Positions 40,689 to 52,119 of a stretch of DNA of 64,000 nt are shown here, one piece after another (position 1 is the stretch's first letter; every line of letters begins with the position of its first letter). Below the pieces are notes generated by a model. It made no database searches and was not told the DNA's origin. It saw only the letters and a program-made list of their open reading frames with translations. Source of the stretch: Lepraria neglecta (taxonomy: Eukaryota > Ascomycota > Lecanoromycetes > Lecanorales > Stereocaulaceae); NCBI GenBank assembly GCA_033220425.1, contig CM065653.1, positions 4,154,001 through 4,218,000 of the forward strand, in the 5' to 3' direction. The position numbers and the translations under genes are program-made.

Positions 40689-41275
40689 TATAGCCCGGAA
40701 AGATATAGGATATCCCATAGGATATCCCAAGGGTTGGGTATGGGATTCCGGTATAGGATGGGATTAGAAGATCCTAAATCCTATATCTTTTAGGAGATAT
40801 AGGATGGGATCTCAATAGGATATCCCACGGTATGGGATATTGGTGGGATTATCTAATAGTACGGGATATTTTCGGGATATCCCAGTGGCGGATAAGATAA
40901 GACCTATACTTGGAATTTCTAGTCATTATTCTAGTCATCAAAACTTCAAATATTTTTTTGAATATTCTATAATATAGGATATTCTAGTAGGAAATATAGA
41001 ATTATAGAATATTCAAAAAAATATTTGAAGTTTTGATGACTAGAATAATGACTAGAAATTCCAAGTATAGGTCTTATCTTATCCGCCACTGGGATATCCC
41101 GAAAATATCCCGTACTATTAGATAATCCCACCAATATCCCATACCGTGGGATATCCCATTGAGATCCCATACCTCCTACTAATGGTATGGGATTTCAGAC
41201 CTTGATACTATACTATACCCCGGGATGGGTAAGAGAGCCAATATCCCATACCATCCTATATCTTTCCGGGCTATA
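40689..41275. mobile_element. 587-bp foldback hAT MITE
   Basis: Nearly a complete palindrome: left arm about 40689-40975, right arm about 40990-41275, with only a short centre. The ends TATAGCCCGGAAAGATATAG are those of the 7.5-kb hAT at 19501-26979, and the 8-bp target duplication GGTATAAG (40681-40688 and 41276-41283) is perfect. The two arms remain almost identical and retain CpA-containing motifs, so it is far less RIP-mutated than the surrounding Gypsy F. It could have been moved by the related autonomous hAT. Confidence 0.92.
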
Positions 41276-44200
41276 GGTATAAGAATAAACGGACTCTTAG
41301 AGCTCTTTTCGTTTATCTTAGTACCTCTAGATATAGTAATTATATCCCTCTACACATTGAAGACTACTCAGGTATACAAGTCTATATCTTTAGTAGCTAC
41401 TCGAGCGTACGAGTCTATATCTAGGATGCCTTTAGATACAATATTTGTATCCCTCTACACTATACCTCTAAATATAATATCTACACTTCTCTATATATTA
41501 GAGACTACTCGGGTATACGAGTCTATATCTCTTTTAGGTAGTAATATCTTTATTAACTCCGTTAGAGAAGCCGTAATATAACTAAACCCCTTAATAAACC
41601 TGCGATAGAAATTCGTATACGGTCTTCCTCTATACTTACCCCTGTAGGGGCGATAATATAGCCTAGGAAGTATACCTTGTCTATACCGAAATAACACTTC
41701 TAAAGATTAATAAACAGGCTATACTATCTTAATTTGTCTAGAACCTACTTTATAGCCTCGACGTACTTAGTACTAATATCTTATATATAAATAAGAATAT
41801 TATTAAGGTAAACAATATAAAAAATATCTAGCTTTTCGGCTAATACTTAATTAATATATACTTAGAACGTTATAGGGGCATTTATAAGCCTAAATAGTAA
41901 GACTTAGTACTTAAAGTAACTATAACGTATTCTAAACGTAGTCTTCTACTTATTACCCTTCTTAATATAAAGGTAGTAATATATAGCAGTTAGATCTAAT
42001 TAAGTATACCTCTTAGCTAGGGCTAGGCGATTAATAGATTCTCTGACGAGGGGAAGAGGATACCGATTCTTGATCGTAATTATATTCAGTCCTCAATAGT
42101 CTATATAGAGGCGCAGACCTCTATCGGGCTTTCGTACAAAGAGGATTAGTAACCCCGCCAGCGATATAGATAGCTATATAAAGCCGTTAGCAAGGTTACT
42201 CTTAATATAGCCTCGTAAGGTCTCGAGCTCTACCTTATTTAGGTTATAGATAGGACTATAGGGTAGCTATTACTCGTCCATAAGGTCGATAGCGTGATCT
42301 ACAGATCCGTGCTCTAGTAACTCTATAGTACTACTATCCGAAAAGACGTTAGAGTACTCGCTATACTCCGGCGGTATTTATACTATCTTAGTAGCAGTAC
42401 TACTTACCTAACTAATATATACGCGACGATCCCTATAGACCGGAGGCTCGTTAGTATTTACTACTTGACGCGTATATATAATAAAATAGTATACTTCCTT
42501 ACTAATAGCAAGCCGAGTAAACTCCTTCGGATCTATAATATCTACTCGACAAGTAGTTGTAAGAGCTACTACCGCAGTATAGATCCTCTATCGGAATAAC
42601 TTCTTAATCTAATTAATATCTAGATTCGCTATAGTTAGCTATAGTATACTAAGAATTATTTAGGTATTAATATCTATAGCGAGAAAGGTATCCTGAAAGT
42701 AGCGGACTTAGCCTTGTTCATCCTCTTGCTGGAATTCGATATAGTATATCTCGTAGGTCTTTACTGTCTCTCTATAGATCGTACTTAGCCTAATATTAGT
42801 ATTAAGTACCAGTAAACCCATCTTCTAGGCGCTTATACAGTTAATAATATTTACTTTAGTACTACTATCTACTAGTATACTAAAAGTCTTAGTCTTACCC
42901 TTTATATTTAGTACTAGGGTATTACTAATAAAGATACTATCTATCTTTAACAGTTCCTTGATTCGCTAGGTTATAGTATGAACCTTTACCGCCTATACCC
43001 TTATATTAATAACGGGTTCTACCTTAGTAGCTAGCGGGGTATTCGATTTAACGTTCGACTCAGTATTCGATTCAATATTCGACTTAGTATTCGACTCGAT
43101 ATTTAACTCGATATTCAACTCGATATTCGACTCGATATTCTAACTCAGACTAGCGTTACCTGATAAGATATCTATTAGCTCGGATTTATCGACGGGGGGA
43201 GTCGTTATAATTACTCCTTATATAGGTATAGCGGTTAGAGCTATTACTATACCTACTTGTTTTTTACTATATCGAGTATTACTTAGGTATTATATAATAT
43301 TTATTCCTTTACTATATAATCGCGTATCTTATATCTAGATAACCCGTATTTAAAGTATACCTAATCTTTCTATCGGCGGTCCCGGATATCTTTAGATAAT
43401 TTATCCTTCTATATAACAAAGGGAGGCTTATTACCTAAGTCCTTCTTACTATTATAACCCTTCTTCTAATTATAATTGGCTATTCGGTTAGATTTATTAT
43501 CCTTCTTCGAAACTTAGGGTTTCGTAGACCCTTTAGGACAAGACTTATCTCTCTATCTATCCTTCTATATATATATTCTTACCATTTTCTTATATTAGTA
43601 AACCTAATATAATAGTTCGTATATAGTCTTTGGCCTAGGAATTAGCTCGTCTAGCTTTATCCTATACTCCTAAAGTAGTTATACTCGGAAGTAGTCAAAG
43701 AATTATTAATTAGTAAAAGATTATTCCCTATTAAGGGCCCTAAGGCGAATATATAGCTTGTATATATAGTTATAATACTTATTAACCGAATCGCCCTTTC
43801 GCTGCCTTATATTTACTAGTTTCTAGCTACCTTCGATATACGCCTCGTCTTTATCGCCCTCGAGGAACTCGTATAATAATATCTTAAAATATATCTACGA
43901 GTTAGCCCCTATCGGGAACTATAGTAACTAAGACTTCTAGTTAGTCTTAGCTCTATCCTCTAGGAAGCCTATAGCGTAAGCGACTTTCTTCCTTATTTCC
44001 TCCCTTTAATATACTTAGCCCGCTAGTATCTCGCCTTTAGGGTCTTCTTATTTAAAGCCCTTAGTATTAAACTAATACTTATATTTATATAGAAAGTTAT
44101 CCAGTTCCTCCGGGGTATTACCCTTATATAGCTTTAGGTCTTTTATCTTTAAGCTTAGGATCGATCTCTTTACTATCCCTTACGTCTTAAAACTTAATAA

Positions 44201-44543
44201 AGCCTATCAACGGTATATCTGATAGGCCTGAAATACCGTATACTCCTCGGTATTCACCTATATTATACTAGTACCGGCTTCTTCGCCCGTGTCGGCTCCT
44301 CTAAGCGTACTATCGCTAGGATCCGATCTAAGTTATTATCTTACTCCTGCTGAGGAAGCTATTATAACTTATAGTTAACTGTTCGATTCGATATTCGATT
44401 CGAATTTTAACTGACTAGCTCAACGCCGGCGTTAATCGGTAGGTAGGTAGCGGTGACGGTAGTTATAGCGTTGGTCGGTTATTAGACGGGTATACTCCCC
44501 TTACTATTATATCGATAATAGCGAGAGTTTAAGGATTTAGAAA

Positions 44544-44769
44544 TATAACGGGGTCTAGGTATACGTGACTGATGTAACTGGTGGATTTGCTACTAGATAG
44601 ACTGAATCCTGAGGAACTCAGATAGGAGTCCCCAGAGACAACACATTTATCGAGGGAGATTGCACCCTCGCATCAAGCCGATCCACTATGCGACTTGCGC
44701 TGTCGCATAGCCGCACCAGAGGGATAGTCTCCCGAACCTGGTCTAGCATCTCCATGGTCGGCCCTTACA
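44544..44769 (-). repeat. 5' LTR of Gypsy F
   Basis: 226 bp, followed by AGATA (44770-44774). Less changed by RIP than its partner in places, but otherwise collinear. Confidence 0.88.
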
Positions 44770-45185
44770 AGATATAGGATCTATCTCTCGATTACTATCT
44801 CTTCTTCCGAGGTAAGGCGTTAGAATCTCTGGTATTTAACCTCAGCTGACGCCCCTCTATTAACTCGTTTATTGAGAGTCTAAGGGAGAATACCGTGCTT
44901 TTAAGCAATCTTTCGTACAGAGATCTTCTTGTCAGTAACCATCCAAGCCTTATATACTTGCTCGAGACGCTCGCCATCAGGGATCTCGATATCCTAGGGG
45001 TTGGCTGAGGGTGGGAGGGGGCGTTTAGGTATCGTAGACGTGATTCGGGATGTGATCTAAGGGGTTATTAGTGTTGAATAAGTCGAAATCTGCAATAAAA
45101 ATCGATTGTTGCATACAAATTTTGAAATTTTGCCCTATAGGGCTGATAACTGAGGGGGTTTGACAACTGAGGGGGTGAACCCTTC
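44770..45185 (-). mobile_element. Fot1/pogo transposon, N-terminal piece (1 of 4) and right end
   Basis: The minus strand at about 44990-44770 encodes the psq/CENP-B-like helix-turn-helix start of a Fot1/pogo transposase (KAWMVTDKKISVRKIA, then KHGILP and VNRGASAEVKYQRF). Right of it, 45110-45175 contains the direct pair AACTGAGGGGGTTTGACAACTGAGGGGGTGAAC, split here by inspection, likely part of the terminal repeat. The coding continues at 37868 beyond Gypsy F. The exact outer end is uncertain. This is where RIP-type composition fades. Confidence 0.65.
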
Positions 45186-45535
45186 TATCTTGGCGCTATT
45201 AATCTATTCTAGCGTATTTTACTATCCCGAACGAGCGCGAGCCTCAAGGTAGGATCTCTATAACTCTGCTATCTCAATGAATAAGCTTCTTACGACTCTT
45301 CATAAAACGTGCCCTCCAACCAACAGCTCTTGGCTGACGCCGTCTTCACAAACGTAACGGCCCGAGTTTGTTCGCATGCCCTTGACCGTTCATCACAATG
45401 ACCGCCCCTACGAGCAAGCCTACTGAAGTCAGAAACAGTCTACATTTCCCACATAATCTTCCTTGACGCTCTAGATGTTTGAGAAAAGAAGGGGACTGCA
45501 TCTCCAGAGTCCAAGCCAATCAGCAGCACCTGGTG
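45186..45535. other. Transition from transposon block to genes
   Basis: Normal base composition returns within this stretch (CpA and TpG become common again). I see no gene or repeat in it. Confidence 0.6.
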
Positions 45536-46312
45536 GCTTCGTTCCCTCACAATCACAGCTGTCAAGCTATGCAAGCGCTGGCGAGCCCATCATGGCAACG
45601 TCCTTTTCCTCTCCAAGAAGCTCTGTATCAAGTACGGCTATTTCACACTCTTCTACGAAGCTGCTGCGATGCAATTCATTGCCCGATATGCCTCAATACC
45701 AGTGCCAAAAGTCTACTGTGCCTTTACACGCAAGGCGCAGACATATATTGTGATGGAGAGGATACAGGGAGAGACACTCGGCCAGGGCTGGTCATCGCGG
45801 ACGAAAGAGTCAAGGGAATACGTTTTGAGACAGCTGAAAGAAGTGGTCTGGGAGATGCGGAGCATACCTACCCCCAAGATCGTTGGAGTCGCAAATGTAG
45901 ATGGTGGTTCGCTCTACGACTGTCGGCTTCCTGGGACGCCTGGCACTCGCGGCTCGGACCATTCAAGGACGTCTCGGACTTCCATCGATATCTGAAACGG
46001 GGCACCAAAGCTCATCCTGACCATCACCCGGAGGTCAACGAGCTCATCACTATGCATAAAGACACATGACCTCTTTATTTCACTCACGATGATCTCAGCA
46101 GCTTGAAAATACTTGTACGCGGAGATGATGTGGTTGGGATTGTTGATTGGGAGACTGCAGGATGGTAACCGTCCTACTAGGAACATACTACAGCATAGAA
46201 CGTCAATCCACAAAACGAGTTCTGGCGAAAGGAAATTGATCGATTGTTAGAGCCAAAGCCGGGAGAGTTGGCTATGGAAGAGCTTCGTGTGAAATACTTC
46301 GGGGACGTCTGA
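45536..46312 (+). pseudogene. APH-family phosphotransferase pseudogene
   Basis: Remains of a fungal aminoglycoside-phosphotransferase-like (protein-kinase fold) gene. The best open part (45600-45940) reads LFYEAAAMQFIARYASIPVP, TYIVMERIQGETLGQGW and GGSLYDCRLPG. The frame then shifts by one near 45935-45950 to PFKDVSDFHRYL, and HHPEVNELITMHKDT is followed by TGA (46067-46069) where the family has Trp. Next come THDDLSSLKILVRGDD (catalytic loop, with the usual HGD now HDD) and VGIVDWETAGW. A further break around 46165-46210 precedes EFWRKEIDRLLEPKPGELAM and the end VKYFGDV (stop 46310-46312). A start codon is lacking. The TGG-to-TGA and GGT-to-GAT changes are RIP-like transitions and it lies next to the RIP-mutated block. 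Confidence 0.75.
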
Positions 46313-46897
46313 ACGTTACACATGACGTGCAACTGTCATAACGGGCCATGTAACATATAAAGCAACGCCACCAAACAATACGACGATTCCAATCGCTTAA
46401 GCAACGACCTCACGCCCCACCAGCAGGTCGAAAATTACAGCTTTCCTGATGTTAAACTTGCCCTGCGGTGCCTGACCATCAAAGCGGTGTTAGTCCTTCT
46501 TATCCTGAACATACTTCATTATCGCATCCCTCACGGTCCGCCAGTCAAGTGGAGAAGTTCCGAATGCTCTCCCATCAGCCTACAGCTTCTCCGATGCTGG
46601 CTTGACCTATATGGCGCAGTTCTAACACGCTTGGCAATTTTTCGACCAAGAGGAGGCCTGAATCTTGTGGAGTCAGCGCTTCGAAACAAGCGAAGGATCT
46701 GGTTTCCGAGTCCTCTGCGGTCGCTCTTGTAGAGCAAGCCGAAGCCAGGACCTGCCTGGCCGCTGTGATGTGCAAGCCTGGCTAAGATCCTTATCCCAAT
46801 ATGAAGTTTAGGCTGTCATCATTGGAGGAGGCTGTGGCCAACACCAGACATTGAAGTTTGAATATCATCGAGTTCCGAATGCGCCAGCTTTGGATTT
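46313..46897. other. Intergenic, no supported gene
   Basis: Several overlapping open frames of 66-81 codons exist on both strands (46487-46775), but none resembles a known protein or shows splice sites. Presumably the shared 3' region of the pseudogene and the minus-strand gene. Confidence 0.5.
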
Positions 46898-48360
46898 TCA
46901 AACGGCATGAGACTGCTGGAACTCCTGTTTTGCCGAAGTAGCTTCTTGGTGAACTTCCGGCAGACCTAAAGGTAGGCTTTCCCTAGAAAGTCCTGCCGCT
47001 TGCATGTCCTGTTCTGCATCACGCAACTCCTCGTTTGCCGCAGTCAGCTTTGCTTCCTGCTTGATGAGTTCCCTGTCTGGTACCACAGTCTCGGATTTTT
47101 GACCTGCTTTTGGCTTCCTCCCTATACGCTTCTGGAACTCTTCTCCAACTTCGACCATATGAGCTGTGGTGCTGTTGAGTTGCTGCGGTTTATGATTTTT
47201 ATCAGACGTTCCCAAGCCTAATTTCTTGATCTTGAGCTGGACTATGTTCTGCTCCAGCTCTTTGATGTGGTTGTCCATCCATTTGACTAAGTAGACTGGT
47301 TTTTCTTGTTCCCAGGTCCCTCGCGTATAATTTGCACTCTGCGCCTTGGCGGCTTCGAAAGATGTAAGGTTGAAATTGTCTGGCCAGCCATTGGCCAGAT
47401 AAAGCCCTTTGGCGACCGTCGCCTATGAAAATCATCAGCATCGTGCAGCTATGAGGGGTTATTGGTGCAACCGAGGGAGCTTGCCAAGGGCGGCTTACCG
47501 AAGGCTTGCAGTATGGAGTATACTCGGCCGGTAGCCACTCCAACTTCCTGAACTTCTCGATAAAGTCGCGGAGCAACTCTGGGGCGTGCCGGCTTGGTAG
47601 GTGTTCCCATGCATTGACGTTCTTTGACCACGTCCCCTTGTTAAACTTATGCTCTAACTTTGGATCCTTGGAGCAACCACACAATTGGTTGGTGAGCGAA
47701 ATACGATCTACTCAGGCGATTGCGAGTTAGCGCTAGAGCATCAGAAGATAATATGAGTTTCCACTCACTCGTCCAGGTATCCAACAAGAATACAGCACCA
47801 TGGTCTCCCACCGCATTTAAGGCCACCTGCCAAGGCCGCATGTACGGCCCTCTCTCGCTATAATAGCTCCGCCCGTCCGGCTTCACGTGAAAGGGATCTC
47901 GACTCTGCTCCAGCTGGTCATTGTACCTGAAATCTGCGAATTCTGCATCATAAAGCCACGCTCTGTCATTGCCCTCAACGTACGGTAGCCGTTGCAGAAG
48001 GTCAATGACTTGTGGTGCCATACCAAGAGATTTTGCAAAATTGGCATTGATTGGAGGATTGTGAGGCGGATACTTGATAGTCTCTGGTGGGAATTGACCC
48101 ATTTTTGAGAGTATTTCGTAGAATTCTGTTGTGAGAGAGGCGATTTCTGCAGTATTGAAGGTCGTGATTGGATAGTGGAAGAAATAGGTTGCGAAAAAGG
48201 GTCTGGTGAGGTGTCTAACGGGCGTGAAAATACAAAAGATAATAATTGCTACACATGTCATGTAATAATTCTGATGGCGGCGGTAGGAAAGTGACCTCCG
48301 ACGAACACGCGGGGGGCTGCAGAGAAGGCCTTTCTCGGCTTGTAATTCTTCGTAGCTCAT
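46898..48360 (-). CDS. Uncharacterised fungal protein, three exons
   Basis: Exons 48360-47769, 47707-47499 and 47422-46898; introns of 61 nt (GTGAGT...TAG) and 76 nt (GTAAGC...TAG); predicted 441 aa. The middle resembles an expanded but unnamed family of filamentous ascomycetes: a helical N-terminal part, then PPETIKYPPHNPPINANFA, QVIDLLQRLPYVEG, AEFADFRYNDQLEQSRDPF, and GDHGAVFLLDTWT near the first junction. The C-terminal 125 residues are rich in Gln/Glu/Lys and probably coiled coil (HIKELEQNIVQLKIKKLG). A hydrophobic stretch at residues about 33-50 could be a membrane anchor, or an unrecognised intron. No function is assigned. Splice sites preserve phase, which supports the model. Confidence 0.7.
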
Positions 48361-49271
48361 TGTGGAAGATGAGAAATATTTGCAGGATCAATTGGCAGAA
48401 CAAAGATGAAATAAGAGTTGAACTGAACACAACACGTTGACAAATGATGGGGGAGTTGCACATGGATTCCCCTTGGCGGCCTGAAACGGGACTTGAAACA
48501 TGTTTGAGACTTATCACCAACACCGGCAAATTTAAGCGCAGCCCAAACTGCGAACTGCGGGGTGCAAGGAGTCATCGAACAGTTTTTCTCGGTACATTAT
48601 TGATCCTTCTTTTACAGCCATGCTGGGATTGTGGACATGTTCACAGACAACCATGGCCACGTGTGCTGGAAAAATAGATGCCTTGGGGCTTGTATATGCA
48701 GTCTCTGATATCTTGAGAGACAGTGGTACTATACTCTCGTGATGGAGAATGCCTCGCTCAACAAATGGAGTTGACACTTTCGTCTAAGGTCGGTCATAAA
48801 GTCTACGATGAAACTTGACAACGGCGCGTTCTCGGATGCCGTGGCTGCGTTTTACGCTAGTATCTAATTTAAACCAAGCCCAAAGCCAATTCTTGACACA
48901 GGAAATTGCCCCACCAGCGATGCATGAGCTGTGCAAGTCATGTCCGCAACGTCGAGGACTCAGAAATTAGAACATCTACAATCTTTAAGATTCGATCTTT
49001 AATTCTTAATGAGGGCAATAAACGGATTTTGATTCCTTGCTAAGGCATTACTAAGATACCTAGGAGTTGCTGACCAAGCCAACTCGACATGGCACTAGGA
49101 AAGTTGAGGTTAGACACACACCTTTCAACCTCTAAGCTTCTTCCTTTCTCCAGTCTTCAGCCGCCTCTTGTAATTCACATTGTATAATGATTGGTCGCAG
49201 CTCTTGCTCAGCAAGACTTACATGCGGTCGTGGCGCTCCCAGTCTGCATGGTTCACCGTCTGCCCCACCTC
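48361..49271. other. Intergenic between divergent genes
   Basis: About 0.9 kb upstream of both the unknown minus-strand gene and the SNG1-like gene. Short open frames in it overlap each other and show no family resemblance. No repeat was seen. Confidence 0.55.
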
Positions 49272-49278
49272 TATATAA
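49272..49278 (+). promoter_or_regulatory. TATA box of SNG1-like gene
   Basis: TATATAA about 140 bp before the predicted start codon at 49417, in an otherwise mixed-composition promoter. Confidence 0.4.
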
Positions 49279-49416
49279 TGTCCTTGATACCCGGCTGGTG
49301 CCGGGAGAACATCAGCATAGCAAGGTGGTAGTAAAGTGTATTTTTTTTTGGCTGTTGTTCATGATCATTGTGGCCTATCCCAAGACTGTCAAGTGCGCTC
49401 TAACACTCACTTGAGA

Positions 49417-51150
49417 ATGTTTTCAACCCGCCTCGATCCGGTGAGCACCGGAGCCCATCCTTCGGTGGTGGAGTCGGACGATCAATCTGAAGTACAAGAG
49501 ATTGATATCCTCAATTCTGGTTCCATGACACTCAACACTACAAAGACCGCACAAGCGGAAGAGTATAATGCTGGAAGCCAGAACGAAAAGGGCCAGCAGG
49601 ATGGGAATGAGAAGCCAAGGCCTGTTGGGTTCTGGCACCACGACCTAGTCAACGTTCGTCTACATGTGATTAAGCTATGGGCGAGAACTGGTAAGGAAAT
49701 CCCAATAGTATCCTCTGAGGACTAGTAAATGACTTTCCACGCATGTTTTAAGTCTTGATCCTCTTCGTCTTCGTACTACTTGTGCTCTCCCTATTCAATG
49801 GCGTCTTCTACCACATACCAAAGAACTTCTCATCATTAATCGTCTACGTGGTTGACTTCGACGGCCAAGTGGCTCCATATCAAGAGGGCACACCGTTAGT
49901 AGGACCAATGATCGTTCAAGCCACCGAGGCCATTGCTAGATCTGACACACCACATCTGGGCTATATTACAATGCCGCCATCAATGTTCAAAAATGATCCG
50001 ATAGCTGTACGGCAAGCAATCTACGACTTCAAAGCCCATGCTGCCATCATAGTCAACGCCAACGCTACTGCACTTCTTCGTCAAGCAGTTGACCAGGGTA
50101 ACGCTACATACGATCCAAATGGCGCAGCTCAGATCATCTTTGTATCGGCGCGAGATCAGAACACCATACCAACATATGTCGTCCCACAACTAACAGCCTT
50201 AGAGCGGGCTTTGACCTCTCAATTCGGCTCCTCATGGGCACAGTCCCTCATGCAGAACACAACAATCTCACGAGCGAATTTGCAAAATGCACCTCAAGCT
50301 GTCTCTCCAGCCATTGGTTTCACAACCTTTGATCTTCGACCGTTTGGCCCTGCCAATGTCACTCCAGCGGTGTCAATCGGACTCATCTACCTCATCATCA
50401 TAGCATTCTTCAGCTTCGCCTTCTTCCTCCCCATCCATCTCAAATACCTCTCCCCAAGAGGACATCCTCCACTGCACTTTCACCAGCTCATCGTCTGGCG
50501 CTGGTTTGCCACAACAGCCGCATACTTCTTCCTCTCGTTGAGCTACTCCTTCGTGGCGCTCGCATTTCAAGTCCCAATCACCAACCCCCCAGCATCCCAG
50601 ACCGAGCCTGCCATTAATCCGACTGCGTATGGGAAGGGTACTTTTGTTGTGTACTGGATGATCAATTTCTTTGGCATGGCGGCGCTGGGATTGAGCTGTG
50701 AGAACGTGGCGATGGCACTGGGGCAGCCTTGGACTGCTATGTGGCTGATCTTTTGGGTTATTACGAATGTTTCGACTGGGTTTTATAGCCTGGATCTGAC
50801 GCCACGGTTCTACTATTGGGGCTTTGCATGGCCTCTACACCATGGTACGTTCAATTTTCCCCTCACCAGGCCACCTGACGCCATGAAAGTAGCAACAAGC
50901 CATCATCTAACGTATTCTGTCCATAGTCGTCGAAGCATCCCATCAAGTCCTTTTCGACCTCCACTCCCGTATCGGCCTCAACTTCGGTGTTCTCATCACC
51001 TGGACGGTCATTAATACCATCCTGTTTCCTCCGGCCTGCTACCTCATGCGCTGGGAGCAACAGCGCGCGGCTCGAAAAGCAAAAGCGAAGGAAGAGGAGT
51101 GGATGAAAGCTATGTGCAAGCAGAGGACCAGACTTGGGTTACCAAAATAG
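49417..51150 (+). CDS. SNG1/DUF3533-family membrane protein
   Basis: Exons 49417-49690, 49753-50844 and 50927-51150; introns of 62 nt (GTAAGG...AAG) and 82 nt (GTACGT...TAG); predicted 529 aa. The topology matches SNG1-like proteins: a soluble polar N-terminus of about 91 residues, one membrane segment (about 93-112, LILFVFVLLVLSLFNGVFY), a long lumenal or outer domain with NAT and NTT glycosylation sites, then about five membrane segments (near 294, 341, 387, 418 and 467) and a basic C-terminal tail (RAARKAKAKEEEW). Yeast SNG1 gives resistance to nitrosoguanidine and affects plasma-membrane lipids, so a role in membrane or efflux-type drug tolerance is an inference. Start chosen at the first Met giving the usual polar N-terminus. 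Confidence 0.85.
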
Positions 51151-51609
51151 TGATTTGAGCTGGGATTGCCGTACTAGCTCTAGCTGTGAGATCTCAGGAT
51201 TTCCTCCGAATGGCGGGTCTCCTCAATGTAGCAAAGAATTTTTCGTCTCGTTAATGGCTAAGGGTTGGCCTTTGGTTCTTGTTTGCCGATTTGATTGTCT
51301 ATGTACATGACTTGATTGCCACTGCTTCTACGAGAGGAGGAGGAGGATGGGCAAGTCTTCGAAAATCGGCATGTTTTCCCTGTCTCAAGGTAAGTAAACT
51401 TCCCAGAGCACCATACAGCGAACATAGTACGAGCACAGACGATTTTCAGAGCATGGCTTGCGCTTCTCGTAGATCCATCAGCATACATAAATTGCTCAAG
51501 GAGAGACAATGTCCCTTGAAAGACGGGCTTCAACTTCTCCAATTTGCACGATACATGACCAGGTTGTCTCCAATCTCCAGCATCGATAAAGATTAACGAA
51601 TGACTGACA
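51151..51609. other. Intergenic or upstream exon region
   Basis: Holds an open frame of 105 codons (51279-51596, plus) without family resemblance. It may contain 5' exons of the following ORF, but I could not fix splice sites. Confidence 0.35.
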
Positions 51610-52119
51610 ATGGATCCAAGCTGGGTAACAAAGAGTTATAAGATCGTTCTACAATCTGATATACATGCTCTTCGCAAGATAGGCCCGGGCACCCCAGAAT
51701 TCCAAAGTTTGAAGCGTCGTGTTCGGGAGCTACAGAGCATCTTAATTGACTGCAGCAGTAAGATATACTCTCCATCCCAAGAGAACGTCCGGGAGATCTT
51801 CAGAGACGTCTTCCTCGAAACTGGCAAAGAAGTGTGTGCGCTTTTCCTGGCCGGCTCAACCAGCATATCCGATCTCGTACCCGCGAATGTGAAGGATGTC
51901 AAGTTCTTGGATATCAAGTCTTGGTGGGACGAGGAGGAAAAGATGGTTGATTGGAAACCCTTGCTCGATACGCTAGGGTTTATCAAGGCCCCCATTGCCG
52001 ACTCTTTCGTTTTTTTGGATCGAGAGCTTCCGCCGCTTCGGCCAGTCGAACTTGATAGGGAGGTTGAGCATATTCGAGCTTCGAAAATGGAAAGGGAAAT
52101 AAAGCCTGGCGAGATGTAA
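51610..52119 (+). CDS. Hypothetical protein, 169 aa
   Basis: A single open frame starting MDPSWVTKSYKIVLQSD. It has a hydrophilic, probably helical sequence with an acidic WWDEEEKMVDW segment near residue 104-114 and a Pro-rich RELPPLRPVELDRE segment. No domain is recognised and no signal peptide is seen. It is longer than the random frames nearby and has a gene-like codon pattern, but could be a fragment or the last exon of a longer gene beginning around 51280. It lies tail to tail with the minus-strand transcription factor. Confidence 0.45.
   Translation: MDPSWVTKSYKIVLQSDIHALRKIGPGTPEFQSLKRRVRELQSILIDCSSKIYSPSQENVREIFRDVFLETGKEVCALFLAGSTSISDLVPANVKDVKFLDIKSWWDEEEKMVDWKPLLDTLGFIKAPIADSFVFLDRELPPLRPVELDREVEHIRASKMEREIKPGEM

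Larger units (their letters stand above)
37869..44769 (-). mobile_element. Ty3/Gypsy chromovirus relic F with MITE insertion
   Basis: LTRs are both 226 bp (37869-38094 and 44544-44769) with a perfect AGATA duplication. Minus-strand coding: gag (about 44540-43200) with a CCHC knuckle near 43330-43370, protease (about 42850-42950), reverse transcriptase (about 41700-42300), RNase H (about 40200-40688 and beyond the MITE), integrase (about 38900-40000) and a chromodomain near 38560-38660 (EGYPNLEDT). It belongs to a different family from C/D/E: shorter LTRs ending CCCTTACA and no antisense block seen. Broken at many sites. Confidence 0.88.

Noticed and set aside
40497-40730. 77-codon minus-strand frame with a Met/Gly/Tyr/Pro start
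   Set aside because: A chimera of the MITE terminus and Gypsy F RNase H, not a gene.
41225-41581. 118-codon plus-strand frame
   Set aside because: It starts in the MITE and runs antisense to Gypsy F reverse transcriptase/RNase H.
44795-44977. 60-codon minus-strand frame
   Set aside because: Another frame of the same strand carries the recognisable pogo helix-turn-helix text; this one is a shadow.
45475-46069. Open frames of 92 and 196 codons overlapping the APH remnant
   Set aside because: They follow other frames through most of the pseudogene; the family-like text switches frame, so neither is an intact gene.
47000-47730. Plus-strand frames of about 73 codons
   Set aside because: They lie opposite exons of the three-exon minus-strand gene whose splice phases agree.
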